Below are positions 1 through 10,732 of a DNA stretch of 64,000 nt, piece after piece. This DNA is from Schizochytrium sp. CCTCC M209059 (Eukaryota; Sar; Bigyra; Thraustochytrida; Thraustochytriidae): contig KN805439.1 of assembly GCA_000818945.1 (NCBI GenBank), positions 86,455-150,454 on the forward strand. Reading direction: 5' to 3'. Position 1 is the first letter of the stretch; every line of letters begins with the position of its first letter. The notes under the pieces are model-generated. The model was not told the origin of the DNA, searched no databases, and saw nothing but the letters and a program-made list of their open reading frames with translations. The position numbers and the translations under genes are program-made.

Positions 1-503
1 ACCCCGCCCGCTGCTTCCCTCCTCTCAGCTCGTGACAACCTTTTCTTTGAGTTTATTGGCGGCTGCCTCGGGGAAAGAAACAAGAAAGGGGTCGTAGAGT
101 ATTGCTAGTGTTTAGGTTATAAGGCGCAATGTAGCCTGTCAGCTTCAGTGCTGCCCCCTGCCTCAACAGATTGGGGTCAAGGAGGCCAGAGAAGCAGGCA
201 GGGCAGGGCACTCCTGGGTCAAAGAAGAAGATGCAGCGCGAATCAAGCGAGAAATTTGCCGCCGAAACGCGGGCGCGCGTCGGAATGAGAAAGGATACAC
301 CAGGACCAAAATCAATTGCCTCATCCGCGCGCTCGCAGTCGGCCGCATCGCATACGCGAAAAAAGAAAGCAAACCCGGTGAAATTGCATGACAGAAAAAA
401 ATCCTCGCGTAACTTCGTTACCTGTCACACCATTATTCAATGCGAACATCTCGAATCAGGAACCTGAAAAAGCGAAATTTGTTACATATTTCTAATCAGC
501 TGG
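1..503. other. Intergenic, no gene recognised
   Basis: This is the downstream flank of the sulfatase gene. Only short open frames of low-complexity, arginine- and serine-rich sequence occur here, and none resembles a known family. No tRNA-like fold or long repeat was seen. Confidence 0.5.
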
Positions 504-3500
504 TCAAGCCAAGACCTGAGACACTTGATTCGACGCCAGCGAGACGTCACTGGGCGGACGCAACCTCCACCATGTCTTTTTGCTTGGAACGCAAGATTCG
601 TCGAGATAAAAAGAAGAGGCAGACATATCTGCGCGAGCCTGAGCCTTGGCCCAGCTGGTGCTTGGTCGCAGACTATGGTCGTATTGCGTTGAGCTCGTGT
701 ATTCAATGAGAGCATCTAGCATTCGGTCAGCCACTGCCTGAACCGCAGCGTTACCTGCCTGGGTCCACAGCAAATTGGTCGACTCGAAAGGATCCGACAT
801 GAGATCGTACAATTCCATGCGCATCGTCTTCGTCCGTAAGTTCGGATACCAATCGGTCACCTTTTTGGGTTCCCAAAGTAGCTTATAGGTTCCATTGCGC
901 ACGGCAAATCGCGGTGAGATGCTAAGACAATCGCCCATGAACTCGTTACGGAACTCAAAAAAGAGCGGCGCCGCCGGCGCGGCCTCGGCAGGCGCACACG
1001 TCCGCAAAAGACCACAGGAAATGTCTCGGCCTTGCATTCGAGACGCATCGGGAAGTGACGCAAAGGCATTCGCATACCCGGCCAAGCCCGCCAGCGTTGG
1101 AAAGAGGTCGACGCCAGACGCCACCTCGCCAAAGACCGACCCTGCGGGTATGTGGCCCGGCCAGCGCATGAGCATCGGAACGTGGATACCGCCCTCGTAC
1201 AAGGACCGCTTCGCGCCACGAAAGGGCGCCACGTCGCCGGCAAGCGTAAAGTACACAGCACGCTCCTCCGGCCCGTTGTCCGCTGTATGAATGACGAGCG
1301 TCTTGTCGTCGAGCCCAAGGTCGGCCAATCCATCTATCAGATCCATCACGGCGCGCTCGTGGTCTCGCAAGAGCGTCTGATAGATTTGGTGCGGTACATG
1401 GGGATCAACGAAGTCAAATGGCAATGATCGGTCCCCACGGTGCGGCCACGGATTGCTCGAAGCACTTGCAAATCCGTTCGCTGCAGCTTGGTCATACGAG
1501 GTGGCAAGCACTAATGGCGCGTGCGGGTTCTGAAGACACAGCTGCACGTAGAATTTGCGCTCGTCCGCTGCTCGATCTGACAGAAAAGCAAGAGTGCGGT
1601 TTACCATGAGCTGCTGCGCATAAGACGAGAAAAGGGGGTCCCGATTGTCGAAATAGGTGTCGTGCGGGCTCGAGGCTGTTGGGAATACGTGCTGCGTCTT
1701 GTTCAAAGCCTTGTTGTGCCCGTACAGCTGGTACTCGTCGAGGCCATACAGCGCACCGTCTGCATCCCAGTCGTCGGTTGCCGTGTAGCCAAGGTGCCAC
1801 TTGCCAAAGTGAGCCGTCACAAAGCCCTGGTCGTGGAAAAAGCGCGGCATCAGACTGAACTTTGACGGCGAGACACCCTCGCCAAGGTACGCGGGCACGC
1901 CGCGCCGTTTGTTATTGCGGGGCTTCTTGTCCACAATGTTGTGCATTCGCACGTCGGCATGCGAGGGCAAACGTCCTGAAAGCATGGCTGCGCGGCTCGG
2001 GGAACACACGCAAGAGTTTGCATAAAATTGCGTGAATTGTACGCCCTTGGACATGAGACGGTCAAAGTCCGGAGTACTGGGCGTGTATGCAAAGCTGCCC
2101 GTTTCCGCGCGTCGCGCGTCGTGATTCGCAGAAACATCTCCAAATCCCATGTCATCTGCGAGAATAAAGACGATACCCCGCAGCGCAGAGCGCAGACTGC
2201 TCTGCGGCCATGATGCAGCTGTTGGGGAGGCGTCCGGACTTGACGTCACGCTGGCAGGGCCGCCCGCGCATCCCGTGTGCGCAAGGGCCGTCGGCGACGA
2301 TGGAACGCGCGCGACCCATGCAAGCAAGTCTTGCTCCATCTCGTCTGAAATTTGTTCGAGTCGTCTTTGCGACGCCGAGGCTTTCGGCGTTGCTCCCCAC
2401 AAATTCGTCAATTCAAATTCTCCGCGTGAAAGGTCATACAGTTCGTAGCGTGCCTCAACGCCATCGCTTTCCGAGGCGGGTTCATAAAAGAGCTTGAATG
2501 AGCCCTTGAGAATCGCAAACCGCGGCGACTCGTTCATGCAATGTCCAGGGATGCCAAAGCGCCATTCCCACACAAGTGGCTGTTCTCGCGTCACCCGCGA
2601 GCAGCCCTTGACGAGACACACGCTCGAGAGATCCACGCCAGCCACCTGAGAGGCTTGCTTGACCTTGACATTTGCCCAGCCAGCCAGCGTTGGCAAGAGA
2701 TCGACGCCCGCTACATCGGCCTTCTGCGACTTGCGAACTAGCGCACGCTTCGAACCTTGCGGAGCAGAAAACCTCAAAACACCACGCAGACCGCCATCGT
2801 ACAGAGATCGACGTGCGCCGCGGTGCCCGAAGCGGCCTCGTGCATGAGCATCCACCTGCTCGGCTTCGCCGCCTGTGGAAGAATACACCACTTGAATGGC
2901 GTCGGACCCAAAGGATTTGGAAACCAGGCTCATCAATTTGGCGACTTGTCGCATCTCGTGCACGCGATTCGCCTGATATATCTGACGAGGGCATGTTGCG
3001 TACCGTGGTTCGTAAACCTTGGCACGCGAAATGTCTGGACACGTGGACCAGCGCTCCTCGGAAGGACCCTCGATGTCTGCGTTCCAATTGTCCGCCGTCA
3101 CATCGCCAAGGCCGTATCCAAAAGCGGCATCAAGGCGGGGCAGCATGACGACCGCCAAAAAGTCCTCTCCGTCGGCGACCCTCTCTTTGACAAAGGCCTT
3201 GGCGGCATCGATGACATCCGTAAAGTCGTCACTTTGCAGGACAGAAGAGGTGTACGTCTCAAGAGCTTCATCGGCAAATGCCCAGCGTCCGAAGTGGCCG
3301 ACTTTGTAGCCTGCTTCGAAGAAGCTTTGGTGGAGACGCGGTCCAAGCGCGGGTTTCGTGTCGTCGTCATTGTGAATACCAAGCAGCGCTGGATATTCGC
3401 CCGTCACGACGGCAGTTTCAGCGGGGACCAGGTCCGGGCTGGACGACCGAAACGAAGCAAAGTCCACAGGCACGTCGTCCTCGAGGTCTTTACGCAGGTC

Positions 3501-3644
3501 CGAGGGCAAAGCCTCCCAGTCTCCGCGCGTGAACTCCCGCACTTGGATAAGGCAGATCCCCTTGCCAGCAGCCGGCCCGCAAGAGCTCAAAGCCGCCACG
3601 AGAGCGGCCAAGATCGACCATCTCTTCCTGCGCTGAGCCGCCAT
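504..3644 (-). CDS. Tandem sulfatase with an inactive N-terminal copy and an active-looking C-terminal copy
   Basis: 1046 residues, one open frame, beginning with a hydrophobic signal-like segment (residues about 10-27). Residues about 490-1030 form a type I sulfatase. They carry the DD metal ligands (497-498), the formylglycine motif C547-S-P-S-R551, a GKWHLG box (about 614-619) and an HTADNG metal motif. Known members of this family hydrolyse sulfate esters after the Cys is oxidised to formylglycine in the ER. Residues about 28-450 are a second, diverged sulfatase: the segment RGARRSLYDGGLRGVLRF aligns with RGAKRSLYEGGIHVPMLM of the C-terminal half. In this copy the Cys motif region reads PAETAVVTG, the K/H box reads GRWAF and the DN motif reads STGGE. 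The first domain should therefore be catalytically dead. Substrate is unknown. It is probably secreted or endomembrane. Confidence 0.9.
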   Translation of the reverse strand: MAAQRRKRWSILAALVAALSSCGPAAGKGICLIQVREFTRGDWEALPSDLRKDLEDDVPVDFASFRSSSPDLVPAETAVVTGEYPALLGIHNDDDTKPALGPRLHQSFFEAGYKVGHFGRWAFADEALETYTSSVLQSDDFTDVIDAAKAFVKERVADGEDFLAVVMLPRLDAAFGYGLGDVTADNWNADIEGPSEERWSTCPDISRAKVYEPRYATCPRQIYQANRVHEMRQVAKLMSLVSKSFGSDAIQVVYSSTGGEAEQVDAHARGRFGHRGARRSLYDGGLRGVLRFSAPQGSKRALVRKSQKADVAGVDLLPTLAGWANVKVKQASQVAGVDLSSVCLVKGCSRVTREQPLVWEWRFGIPGHCMNESPRFAILKGSFKLFYEPASESDGVEARYELYDLSRGEFELTNLWGATPKASASQRRLEQISDEMEQDLLAWVARVPSSPTALAHTGCAGGPASVTSSPDASPTAASWPQSSLRSALRGIVFILADDMGFGDVSANHDARRAETGSFAYTPSTPDFDRLMSKGVQFTQFYANSCVCSPSRAAMLSGRLPSHADVRMHNIVDKKPRNNKRRGVPAYLGEGVSPSKFSLMPRFFHDQGFVTAHFGKWHLGYTATDDWDADGALYGLDEYQLYGHNKALNKTQHVFPTASSPHDTYFDNRDPLFSSYAQQLMVNRTLAFLSDRAADERKFYVQLCLQNPHAPLVLATSYDQAAANGFASASSNPWPHRGDRSLPFDFVDPHVPHQIYQTLLRDHERAVMDLIDGLADLGLDDKTLVIHTADNGPEERAVYFTLAGDVAPFRGAKRSLYEGGIHVPMLMRWPGHIPAGSVFGEVASGVDLFPTLAGLAGYANAFASLPDASRMQGRDISCGLLRTCAPAEAAPAAPLFFEFRNEFMGDCLSISPRFAVRNGTYKLLWEPKKVTDWYPNLRTKTMRMELYDLMSDPFESTNLLWTQAGNAAVQAVADRMLDALIEYTSSTQYDHSLRPSTSWAKAQARADMSASSFYLDESCVPSKKTWWRLRPPSDVSLASNQVSQVLA

Positions 3645-5578
3645 CTTTGCGGAGTTGCATCACTGCCTGCCACACACATGAGAAGGCGTCGAGGCTGAAG
3701 CCGATGCACGTTTGACCGCTCTTGCGCCCACATTTTGGCATTTTGGTCGAGCGCGCGAACAGATGGGCGCTTTTTGACGCGTATATCCGGTAATGCCGAG
3801 GAGGATGGCCTGCTCTGGCGGGACGACGTGGACGAGGGCCGGCGAAGGCGGACGAGGCGTGTCGAGACGAGATGGGTGAACAGACGAGCCGAAGATTGAA
3901 AGCAAGGATCACTGTAGGTTCTCATGGTTCGGGCTCTAAAGAAAAAATCGAATCACGTGGCCGTAGGCCTGATCCACAGAAGCGGTGACGCATCGGTAGC
4001 GTTGAATGTTGGAGAAAGCGCAAAGAGTTTAAAGTTGAGAACGTCTGGCAACTGGCAGTTTTCACAAAATTGGTTGATCCAGCCAGTCACTCAAAGTTGG
4101 CCTTGAACGGAAAGGATTCGTGACTCTTTTGTCGATTTTTTCTTGAAGAGAAGAGATGAGCATTACCGATCATGTTTTTAATGCGAGAATCACTTGTGGC
4201 ACGTCAAGTTTTGCGTGTCGCTCTCTTGCATCTCCCTCTCTCAGTTTTACTTCTCTTTCCCATGCTTTTTCATTTTCGTTTTCCTTTTTTCTTGCTCGAG
4301 CGATGATGACAAGAGCTGTTCGATGTGTTATTGTGATCAAGAGACCTTGTCGAGGTCATTCATTCATGTACAGCGAGACGCACTCTACAGAGCTGCAACG
4401 CGAACCTCCGGCACGATAGTCTCGTTGCGTTGAAAAGCTCCGGGAAAAAACTTATCCTCCATCGACGACAGACACTCGACCTTTCAATCAGGCCTCGATC
4501 TGGCGCACGAAAGTAACCCGTCGCTACTGGCCCCGCGCCCCATCCACCCATGTCCCAACCTGACGCTCTACATCACCAACCTGACGCTCTACTACATCAC
4601 CGTCGCTACCGGCCGCCGCCTTGAGCGCTCGCTCGACCCGAGCAAAGAGAGCAAGCCGGATCCCCCTGATTAAGAGTCCGCCATCGCACAAGCCTGCTCT
4701 CTCTCGACACTGACATCCCGCCCGAGTGGATTCGCGCGCGCGAGATGCATGCGCGTTGCAAATGAAGCGACCGTGAGCCCGCGTGACCGGTCCGCGCGCG
4801 CGCCGAGGCTGGCGCGGCGACCTGGCTGCCCAGAGCCCTCTCCCGCCGCGGGTCGCTTGCGTCGCGAGCGTCTCGTCTCCTCCCTTATCCGCTGCGTCAT
4901 GCTCGTGCTGCTGCCGCCACTGCTGCCGCCGCTGTCGACGTGCGAGCGACTCGCGAGCGACTCGCGAGCTCCACAAACAGCAACCGCGCGGCGGCGACGT
5001 CGACGGCGGCGAGAAGCGCAAGATCGCGAGGCCGCGGAGCTCGCGGCGCGGCGATGCGCAGGATTGCGTTCGCGCGCGCACGGTCTTGGACAGTACTAGG
5101 TACTACCCCGGGTGGCACTAGCTAGTACTGTCTCGGAATGAAACAGCGCGTCCACATACTGAAGCAGCGCTATCGCGATGATGATGGCATTGTGCGCCAG
5201 CGCTGGAAAAGAACACGAGGACGGCGACGACGAGCGCGACGAGCAGGCGGAGCTTGGTGACCTGGTGAACAGCAGCAGCAGCGGCAGCAGCAGCAGCCAG
5301 CTCGCAGTCCTTGCGCAAGCTTGCAATTTTGGTGCCGGCGCGCCTCGAAGCCAAGCAGCGGAACTGCGCGAAGAGGACACGCAGTCCGGCAACGAGCGCG
5401 AGCACAGACAGCATCGTCCGCCGCGAGAGCGCGACCGGCGGGGAGGAAGAGGTGCAGACGTGGGTCGGTCGGCGTCGGCGCGGAGAGAGCTGGCTGGGAA
5501 GGAGAAGGAGAAGGAGAAGGAGAAGGAGAAGGAGAAGGAGCGTTGTTGTCGTCGTCGTTGTCGTCGTCGGTTCGCGAC
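3645..5578. other. Divergent intergenic region between sulfatase and FATP
   Basis: About 1.9 kb shared by two divergently transcribed genes. No convincing protein was found. It holds an inverted repeat with 9-bp arms (5091-5099 and 5122-5130, arm CAGTACTAG), a CT-rich stretch near 4230-4300, and a purine-rich GGAGAA tandem tract (5501-5540) directly before the FATP start. Confidence 0.5.
5501..5540 (+). repeat. (GGAGAA)n tract in the FATP 5' leader
   Basis: About seven near-perfect GGAGAA units end about 40 bases before the chosen ATG at 5579. They lie in an upward extension of the open frame, where they would encode Glu-Gly repeats. They are more likely 5' untranslated sequence. Confidence 0.8.
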
Positions 5579-7474
5579 ATGGATGCAGAAAAGGTCATCA
5601 AGGCGGGCGCCGCCGCGGGCGCAGCGTACCTGGGATGGAAGTATCTCGACGAGAAGCACGGCATCAGCCACGACCTGGAGCTGGCGCGGCGCCTGCTCAA
5701 GCTCAAGAAAGAGATCAACGAGCGCAACACGAAACGCGTCTTTAATGTGACCAACATGTGGTACGAGGCGTACGCCAAGAACCCGAAAAAGCCGGCGCTC
5801 CTCTACCTCGACGAGGTCGTCACGTACCAGGACATGGAGGACCGCTCAAACCAGGTGGCCAACTGGCTCCTGAGCAAGGGGCTCAAGCGCGGCGACACCG
5901 TGGCCCTTCTCATGGAGAACCGTCCCGAGTTCGTCATCTCGTGGCTCGGCATGACCAAGATCGGCGTCAAGGTCGCGCTCATCAACACGAGCATCAAACA
6001 GAAGCCTCTCTTGCATTGCCTGAAAATCTCGGGGTGCAAAATCGTTCTCTTTGGAAGCGAGCTCGCGGAGCCCATCCTCGACATCAAGGACGAGCTCGCC
6101 GACCTCGGCATCGAGCTTGCCGCCGAGGGCGCGCGTGAAGCCTCTCCCGACTGGATCGAGGTCGTCAACCCGGAAATCGAGGCCTCGCCCAAGACCGCGA
6201 CCTCGCCCAAGCTTCGCGAAGGCATCGGTATGCAGGACGTCTTTGGCTTCATTTACACCTCGGGCACCACGGGTCTGCCCAAGGCGGCTGTCATTCTTCA
6301 CCAAAAAATGTTTAGCTTTGGCGCCCTCATGACCAACGCCTTCCAGTGCACTCAGGACGATATTGTCTACACCTGCCTTCCGCTCTTCCACAGCGCGGGC
6401 GGCGGTCTCGGCATCGGCATCATGCTCTACACCGGAGCCACCGTGGTCATCAAGCGCAAGTTCAGCGTCACGGACTTTTGGAGCGATTGCGTCAAGTACA
6501 AGTGCACTGTCGTACAGTACATTGGTGAACTCTGCCGGTACCTCGTCATGGCCGAGTCGCGGCCCGAGGAGACCCAGCACAAGGTCCGCCTTGCCATCGG
6601 CAACGGCCTGCGGCCCGAGATCTGGGCCGAGTTTCAGGAGCGCTTCCAGATTCCGCAAATTGGCGAGTTCTATGGCGCCACCGAGGGCAATGGCGCCCTC
6701 GTACAGCACTGCACCAAGCCCGAAGACCGCGGTGCCGTCGGGCGCATGGGTTCGCTGCTCATGCGCGTTACGGGCGTCAAGTTTGCTCGCTTCGATGTCC
6801 TCGAGGAGGCACCGGTGCGCGGCGCTGACGGCTTTTGCATCGAATGTGACGTCGACGAGCCTGGCGAGCTCCTTTTTCCTATTCGCGACAACGACCCCAG
6901 CTCTGCCTTTGCCGGCTACAACGACCCCAAGGCCACAGCAAAGAAGATCATCACGGACGCCTTTACCAAGGGCGACAAGTACTTTCGCACCGGCGACTTG
7001 CTCAGTCGTGATGCCCGCGGCCGCATCTACTTTCGCGACCGCATCGGCGACACCTTTCGCTGTAAGGGCGAAAACGTTTCCACCAGCGAGGTCGCCGAAG
7101 TCCTTTCTACCTATCCGGGTATCGAGGAGCTCAACATCTATGGCGTTCAGATCCCCAACAATGAAGATGGCCGCTTTCCCTGTGCTGCTCTTACGCCCAA
7201 GGATAGCGACCTTTCCAACGTTGATCTCAAAGGATTTTACGAGCACGCCAAGAAGAATCTTCCGAGTTACTCGATCCCGATGTTCATTCGCGTACAGCCG
7301 GTCATGCCTGTGACTGCCACGATGAAGCATCAAAAGGTGCAGCTTCGCAAGGAAGGCATGGACATTCACGTCATCAAGGACCCTATGTACTGGCTCCATG
7401 ACGTAAAGAAGGAGTATGATCCCTTGACGGAGGAGGACTACGCGCGCATCATCGGACAACGCGCGCGTCTTTAA
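5579..7474 (+). CDS. Fatty acid transport protein / very-long-chain acyl-CoA synthetase (SLC27/FATP family)
   Basis: 631 residues from the ATG at 5579. The frame is open for 86 more codons upstream, but that part is low complexity and encodes simple repeats. The family activates fatty acids with ATP and CoA at a membrane and so drives uptake. A short hydrophobic N-terminus (residues about 5-20) could anchor it. The AMP-binding signature YTSGTTGLPKAAV lies at about 226-238, the FYGATEGN motif at about 364-371, and the FATP/VLACS motif (YFRTGDLL through FRCKGENVSTSEV) at about 464-505. Length matches the family (about 620-650). It is well suited to a lipid-rich protist, though the substrate chain length cannot be read from sequence. 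Confidence 0.93.
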   Translation: MDAEKVIKAGAAAGAAYLGWKYLDEKHGISHDLELARRLLKLKKEINERNTKRVFNVTNMWYEAYAKNPKKPALLYLDEVVTYQDMEDRSNQVANWLLSKGLKRGDTVALLMENRPEFVISWLGMTKIGVKVALINTSIKQKPLLHCLKISGCKIVLFGSELAEPILDIKDELADLGIELAAEGAREASPDWIEVVNPEIEASPKTATSPKLREGIGMQDVFGFIYTSGTTGLPKAAVILHQKMFSFGALMTNAFQCTQDDIVYTCLPLFHSAGGGLGIGIMLYTGATVVIKRKFSVTDFWSDCVKYKCTVVQYIGELCRYLVMAESRPEETQHKVRLAIGNGLRPEIWAEFQERFQIPQIGEFYGATEGNGALVQHCTKPEDRGAVGRMGSLLMRVTGVKFARFDVLEEAPVRGADGFCIECDVDEPGELLFPIRDNDPSSAFAGYNDPKATAKKIITDAFTKGDKYFRTGDLLSRDARGRIYFRDRIGDTFRCKGENVSTSEVAEVLSTYPGIEELNIYGVQIPNNEDGRFPCAALTPKDSDLSNVDLKGFYEHAKKNLPSYSIPMFIRVQPVMPVTATMKHQKVQLRKEGMDIHVIKDPMYWLHDVKKEYDPLTEEDYARIIGQRARL

Positions 7475-7685
7475 GCCTTGCACAGCACCCAAATTCTAAT
7501 AAGGTCAATCATTTTTTCTTTATTTGTCAGAAGCACGTGCTTTTCATAGCATCCTGTTTCCATTTTCCTTTTACTTCATTCCGAGACTTTGCATTGTATG
7601 GTCAAAAATGATGATTCCATGTAGAGCAGGAAAGCTCCTCTCGTCTTCTTTTTTCTCACATTCCACATCTTCCTTCCTTTTGAAT
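7475..7685. other. Short convergent 3' spacer
   Basis: An AT-richer 211-base gap between the FATP stop and the stop of the first GH114 gene. It presumably carries both 3' ends. No gene was seen. Confidence 0.5.
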
Positions 7686-10055
7686 TCATGTCCCGTGCGG
7701 TCGAAGCGGATTTCCGGACATTCGCTGTTGCTGGGTCGGCGGTGGTCCGCCCCACGGTGACCAAGCCTGATACTGCGTTTGTTCCGGGCCGCCGTTTCCT
7801 GGGCCCGAATAGGCACCTTGCGCAGTTTCGCGAAGCCATCGAGAGTATGAGCCGCTTCCTCCTGGACCACCCCCAACTGGAGATACTGCTGCCGCCGCAG
7901 GTGTCATTGCCATTTCGGGAGCACGAGAGGTCGACGATCGAAACCAAGAACGACGCACGGGAACTTCGACAACGACCTCGCCAGGGCGCAGACCTTGATT
8001 TGCCGCAGAGGCCTGAGGCGCAAACTGCGACGCCTGCTTCCTTCCCGGACTTTGCGAAGCGCGACGTCGGCGCCAAACGACAAAGGCCACTGCAGCTATG
8101 CCTGATAGCGTCACTATGGCCATGCAAAGAAAGGCGGCGAGCATGAGAACATCGGCGGAGTCATCATCTGCATCAGCCGGGGAGGCCGTCGGCCACGGCG
8201 TCACGGTCACGGCTGCAAAGCAGTTCGAATAGTTGCTCTCATTGTCGCAAAGTCGCTTGTTTACCGAGCCCTCGCACGACTTGACCGCAATCGGAGACGA
8301 CATGTACGTATCGCATTCAGATGTGCTGAGCTGGTACTCTTGAGACATGACCGACTTGCCATTGTCGAGGAAAACATCATATTTGCTGCACAGTCCGCGA
8401 CTCACACAAGCTTCTGCAAAAGCAAAGTCGAAGACTGGTTCCAGGTCCTTGGCGATAGAGTGCGCCGAGTAAAGACCGACGAGGAGCTCCTTGGACAAAG
8501 CGTACTCGGCAATGTAGGTGTTCAAGTCGATTTGAAAGTCTTCTGCAGATGCACGCGTGGTGATGCTGTCGACGCCCAGGTTTGATCGACACGAACGATG
8601 CTCCAAGCAGTCCGTGTCAAGTGGCAAGACGCCGTGGCAGCCGATTTCGGCGGCTGTATCAATGCGCGCAGCAATGAGTGGGCGCAACGCCGGGTCGGTC
8701 ATGTTCAGCCAAAGGTCGCCGCGTCGGTTCGTCGCATCGTTTTCTGCCAAAACCGCTTCCCAAGCAGACGGATTCGCCCGGTAGTCGGGCCTCCACGTCT
8801 CGAGTGCGCCCGCGCTAAAAGTACAAATGGCGTGGTGGCCTCGCGCAATGAGATAATCGACCTCGGCGCGATTGGGCCCGCTCGTGTCGTGCAAGCTCAT
8901 GAGCACGACTTGCGCCCCTGTAATGTTCTCGTACGTCGGCGCAGAGGCGTTGACAGCCGCCGTCGCCAAAGCACGGCGACGCGACGTCACGCCGCTTTCC
9001 GAAGCTGCCATTTCCGCGGCCTCGACGATGCGATCGTCCATGTCCGAGAACCCAAAGGCGAGGTTTGCCCATGCTGCAGGGGCCTCTGGGAACCAGACCT
9101 GATAGAACGTGGGCGCGGCAGTAGGTTTTGGTGACGGCGGAGGCGTCGGTGAGCTCGCAACGGTGGGCGTTGATCCCGAGGGAGTTGGCGGTGCGCCGGG
9201 TGATGGCGTCACGTCGACTTCGTCAAAGCAGTTTCTCCACGACCCACTCGTGCAGACGCCTCCGCTTCCCGAACAGTATTTCGTGCTCATCGAGTACGAC
9301 GAGGCTTCCGTGCAGGTGTCCGAGGCTGTCCTGTATTCGACATTGAGAATCCCCTTGTTTTGCGCGACGAAAGGGGCAAGCTGTCCGCACTCGTTGTATT
9401 GCTGGCACTGCTCGTTGACGGCGAAGTCGTAGACATCGACCATGTCGTTGACCAGAGCAAGAGAATTTTTCAAGCCGATGGCGAGCCCGAGGTTGTGAGC
9501 CGCGTTCACTTGCCAGAGGTTGTACGTGTACTGGGCGGCTTTGGCCTGGGCCTTTGTCGGAAGCGAGCTGATCCTACCATAGCAGTCCGAGTTGTCATAG
9601 CAGTCAGTGTTGTCGGGTTCGATACCGTCGCAGCCATAGGCTTTTGCGCGCTCAAAACGAGGCAGCATGAGCTCGGCTAGGGCGTCGACCTTGGTAATGT
9701 CGAGCCACTCTTCGTTCCACGAGTCCATCGCGCCGACGGCGGCGGCCATCCAGGCCTCTTCATCGTCTTTGCAATCTTCGCGCCAGGGCTCAAGCGTCCC
9801 CGTCGAAATGTAGCAGATCACCTTCAAGCCGGCGGCCTTGTAGCCCGCGATTGCGTCCTTGTGATCGTCGAGGTCGACGATGACGAGCGCGCTCCCGTCC
9901 GTGGAGTCCTTGCCGCCTCTGTTCCAGCCCCACGCCAGCAGCGACCACGCGACCCCGGTCTCCACCTGCACGACGCCCTGCGCCACGCCCACGAGCGCCG
10001 CGAGCGCCGCCGCCGCCGCGAGGAGCCCCGCGGGGCCTCCGGACCCCGTCCGCAT
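7686..10055 (-). CDS. Two-domain GH114 (spherulin-4-like) type I membrane protein
   Basis: 789 residues from the ATG at 10055. This start gives a clean signal peptide (MRTGSGG followed by an Ala/Leu/Val-rich core to about residue 27). A further 36 upstream codons are Arg-rich leader. Domain 1 (about 30-285) is a GH114 TIM-barrel of the endo-alpha-1,4-polygalactosaminidase/spherulin-4 family, with VICYISTGTLEPWRED and GCDGIEPDNTDCY. Domain 2 (about 330-600) is a second copy whose matching motif reads GCHGVLPLDTDC. It has lost the acidic residues and is probably inactive. The copies are joined by a Pro/Ser/Thr linker. A transmembrane helix (about 635-660) precedes basic residues and a cytoplasmic tail of about 125 residues. 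The next upstream gene is a paralogue. It probably acts on or binds a cell-surface polysaccharide; the substrate is unproven. Confidence 0.85.
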   Translation of the reverse strand: MRTGSGGPAGLLAAAAALAALVGVAQGVVQVETGVAWSLLAWGWNRGGKDSTDGSALVIVDLDDHKDAIAGYKAAGLKVICYISTGTLEPWREDCKDDEEAWMAAAVGAMDSWNEEWLDITKVDALAELMLPRFERAKAYGCDGIEPDNTDCYDNSDCYGRISSLPTKAQAKAAQYTYNLWQVNAAHNLGLAIGLKNSLALVNDMVDVYDFAVNEQCQQYNECGQLAPFVAQNKGILNVEYRTASDTCTEASSYSMSTKYCSGSGGVCTSGSWRNCFDEVDVTPSPGAPPTPSGSTPTVASSPTPPPSPKPTAAPTFYQVWFPEAPAAWANLAFGFSDMDDRIVEAAEMAASESGVTSRRRALATAAVNASAPTYENITGAQVVLMSLHDTSGPNRAEVDYLIARGHHAICTFSAGALETWRPDYRANPSAWEAVLAENDATNRRGDLWLNMTDPALRPLIAARIDTAAEIGCHGVLPLDTDCLEHRSCRSNLGVDSITTRASAEDFQIDLNTYIAEYALSKELLVGLYSAHSIAKDLEPVFDFAFAEACVSRGLCSKYDVFLDNGKSVMSQEYQLSTSECDTYMSSPIAVKSCEGSVNKRLCDNESNYSNCFAAVTVTPWPTASPADADDDSADVLMLAAFLCMAIVTLSGIAAVAFVVWRRRRASQSPGRKQASQFAPQASAANQGLRPGEVVVEVPVRRSWFRSSTSRAPEMAMTPAAAAVSPVGGGPGGSGSYSRWLRETAQGAYSGPGNGGPEQTQYQAWSPWGGPPPTQQQRMSGNPLRPHGT

Positions 10056-10732
10056 GCTCTTGCAAACACCCGCTCCCGCGCGAGCACCTTCGCTCGCCCG
10101 CCCGCTCACGCTCGCTCCCGGCTTTGCTCCCGCGCGAGGGCTTCGCCGCGCACGCCGCGACACCTCGTGGCGACGGCTCGCGGCGCGGCGCGATGCAGAT
10201 GCGAGCGCCGAAGCGCGTGTCTGTCTCCGAGCCGCGGCTTCCGGCTCTGCGTGCGTGGTTGGTTAGCGGTAACCAAGCGGGTGTGTGTGTGTGAGAGTGT
10301 GTGCACGCGCCGGCGCACAGCCAGACACGCATGCAGCACGCAGCGCGTGCACAAGCGGCGCGGCGGCGGTGGCGGAGCGCGGGAAGCTCGCTCTCCCCGC
10401 GACCCGAGCCAGAGCTAGGCGGCTCGCGCGGGAAAGTAGGGCACGGCGCGAGCGAGGGAGCGAGGGAGCGAGGGACACAAGGACGGCGCAGGAAGGTTGG
10501 TGAGCGCCATACGTACCTTCTGATGGCCGTAAAATATGCAGGAGCACCAAGGGGCAGCGCGCTTTTTATTGTCGATGAGAGCGGCAACATCGCCAGCGAC
10601 CGCAACAGATGATGAGGAAGAAGGGCGAGCGAGCACACTTCAGTAGTGGCCGCAGTCTGCCGCAGCCGAGAAAAAAAAAAAGGAGGAACGAGAGTTCAAC
10701 TTGTGTTACAGTTATTTTACCATTTGTTAATT
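10056..10732. other. Spacer between the two GH114 genes
   Basis: GC-rich leader region of the 7.7-10.1 kb gene, then AT-richer sequence at the 3' end of its paralogue. Short GAGC/GAGG tracts occur near 10440-10475. No gene is supported. Confidence 0.5.

Noticed and set aside
5846..7492. 548-codon minus-strand frame antisense to FATP
   Set aside because: Shadow of the FATP reading frame in GC-rich DNA; the + strand product has all the family motifs.
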